Of a stretch of DNA of 7,627 nt, positions 7,621 to 7,627 are shown piece by piece (the stretch's first letter is position 1; every line of letters begins with the position of its first letter). The stretch spans positions 1 through 7,627 of the forward strand of contig JAGRMP010000440.1 in the NCBI GenBank assembly GCA_020441225.1. Reading direction: 5' to 3'. The notes under the pieces were generated by a model. The model saw only the letters and a list, made by a program, of their open reading frames with translations. It was not told where the DNA came from and searched no databases. Source of the DNA: Maritimibacter sp. (GTDB lineage Bacteria > Pseudomonadota > Alphaproteobacteria > Rhodobacterales > Rhodobacteraceae). The position numbers and the translations under genes are program-made.

Positions 7621-7627
7621 AAAACGG

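Overview
The window is GC-rich DNA, about two-thirds G+C by eye, with short AT-rich control islands. It looks like a chromosomal segment of a facultatively autotrophic proteobacterium. An alphaproteobacterium, perhaps Rhodobacterales-like, is my best guess. That rests on a green-type (form IA) RuBisCO beside a CbbR regulator and on an ExoP/Wzc-type polysaccharide kinase. The taxonomic call is an inference.

Left part (1-1716): the first 222 codons of cbbL (form I RuBisCO large subunit) run leftwards off the window edge. The LysR-type regulator cbbR runs rightwards. Between them is a 98-bp control region whose cbbR-proximal side is only about 26% G+C (705-766). It holds a LysR-type T-N11-A dyad, a possible cbbR promoter, and a perfect 6-bp hairpin that would cover the cbbR ribosome-binding site and start codon. 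cbbR converges on the next gene. The two stop codons share the palindrome CTAG, inside a 35-bp GC-rich inverted repeat.

Middle part (1713-4863, all minus strand): in transcription order come a PqqD-domain/HPr-kinase-like fusion protein (4863 to 3691), a UDP-glucose 6-dehydrogenase ugd (3521 to 2355) very like the 388-residue enterobacterial enzyme, and a VanZ-family membrane protein (2129 to 1713). The gaps of 169 and 225 bp leave it open whether this is one transcript.

Right part (4864-7627): a 423-bp divergent intergenic region carries an 11-bp-period tandem repeat and a T-rich island with a possible promoter. It is followed by a 727-residue bacterial tyrosine kinase/polysaccharide co-polymerase (Wzc/ExoP type) with a C-terminal tyrosine cluster. 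The last 157 bases hold a GC-rich stem-loop and an inverted repeat but no gene that I can support.

Together the middle and right parts look like the edge of an exopolysaccharide or capsule locus. Ugd would supply UDP-glucuronate and the BY-kinase would control chain length and export. The PqqD/HprK-like protein is the least understood member. The most interesting points are that uncharacterised fusion kinase, the loss in Ugd of the tyrosine that the E. coli BY-kinase phosphorylates, an Asp-to-Glu change in the BY-kinase Walker A' motif, and the possible start-site-occluding hairpin of cbbR. I see no CRISPR array, tRNA, rRNA, transposase or attachment site.
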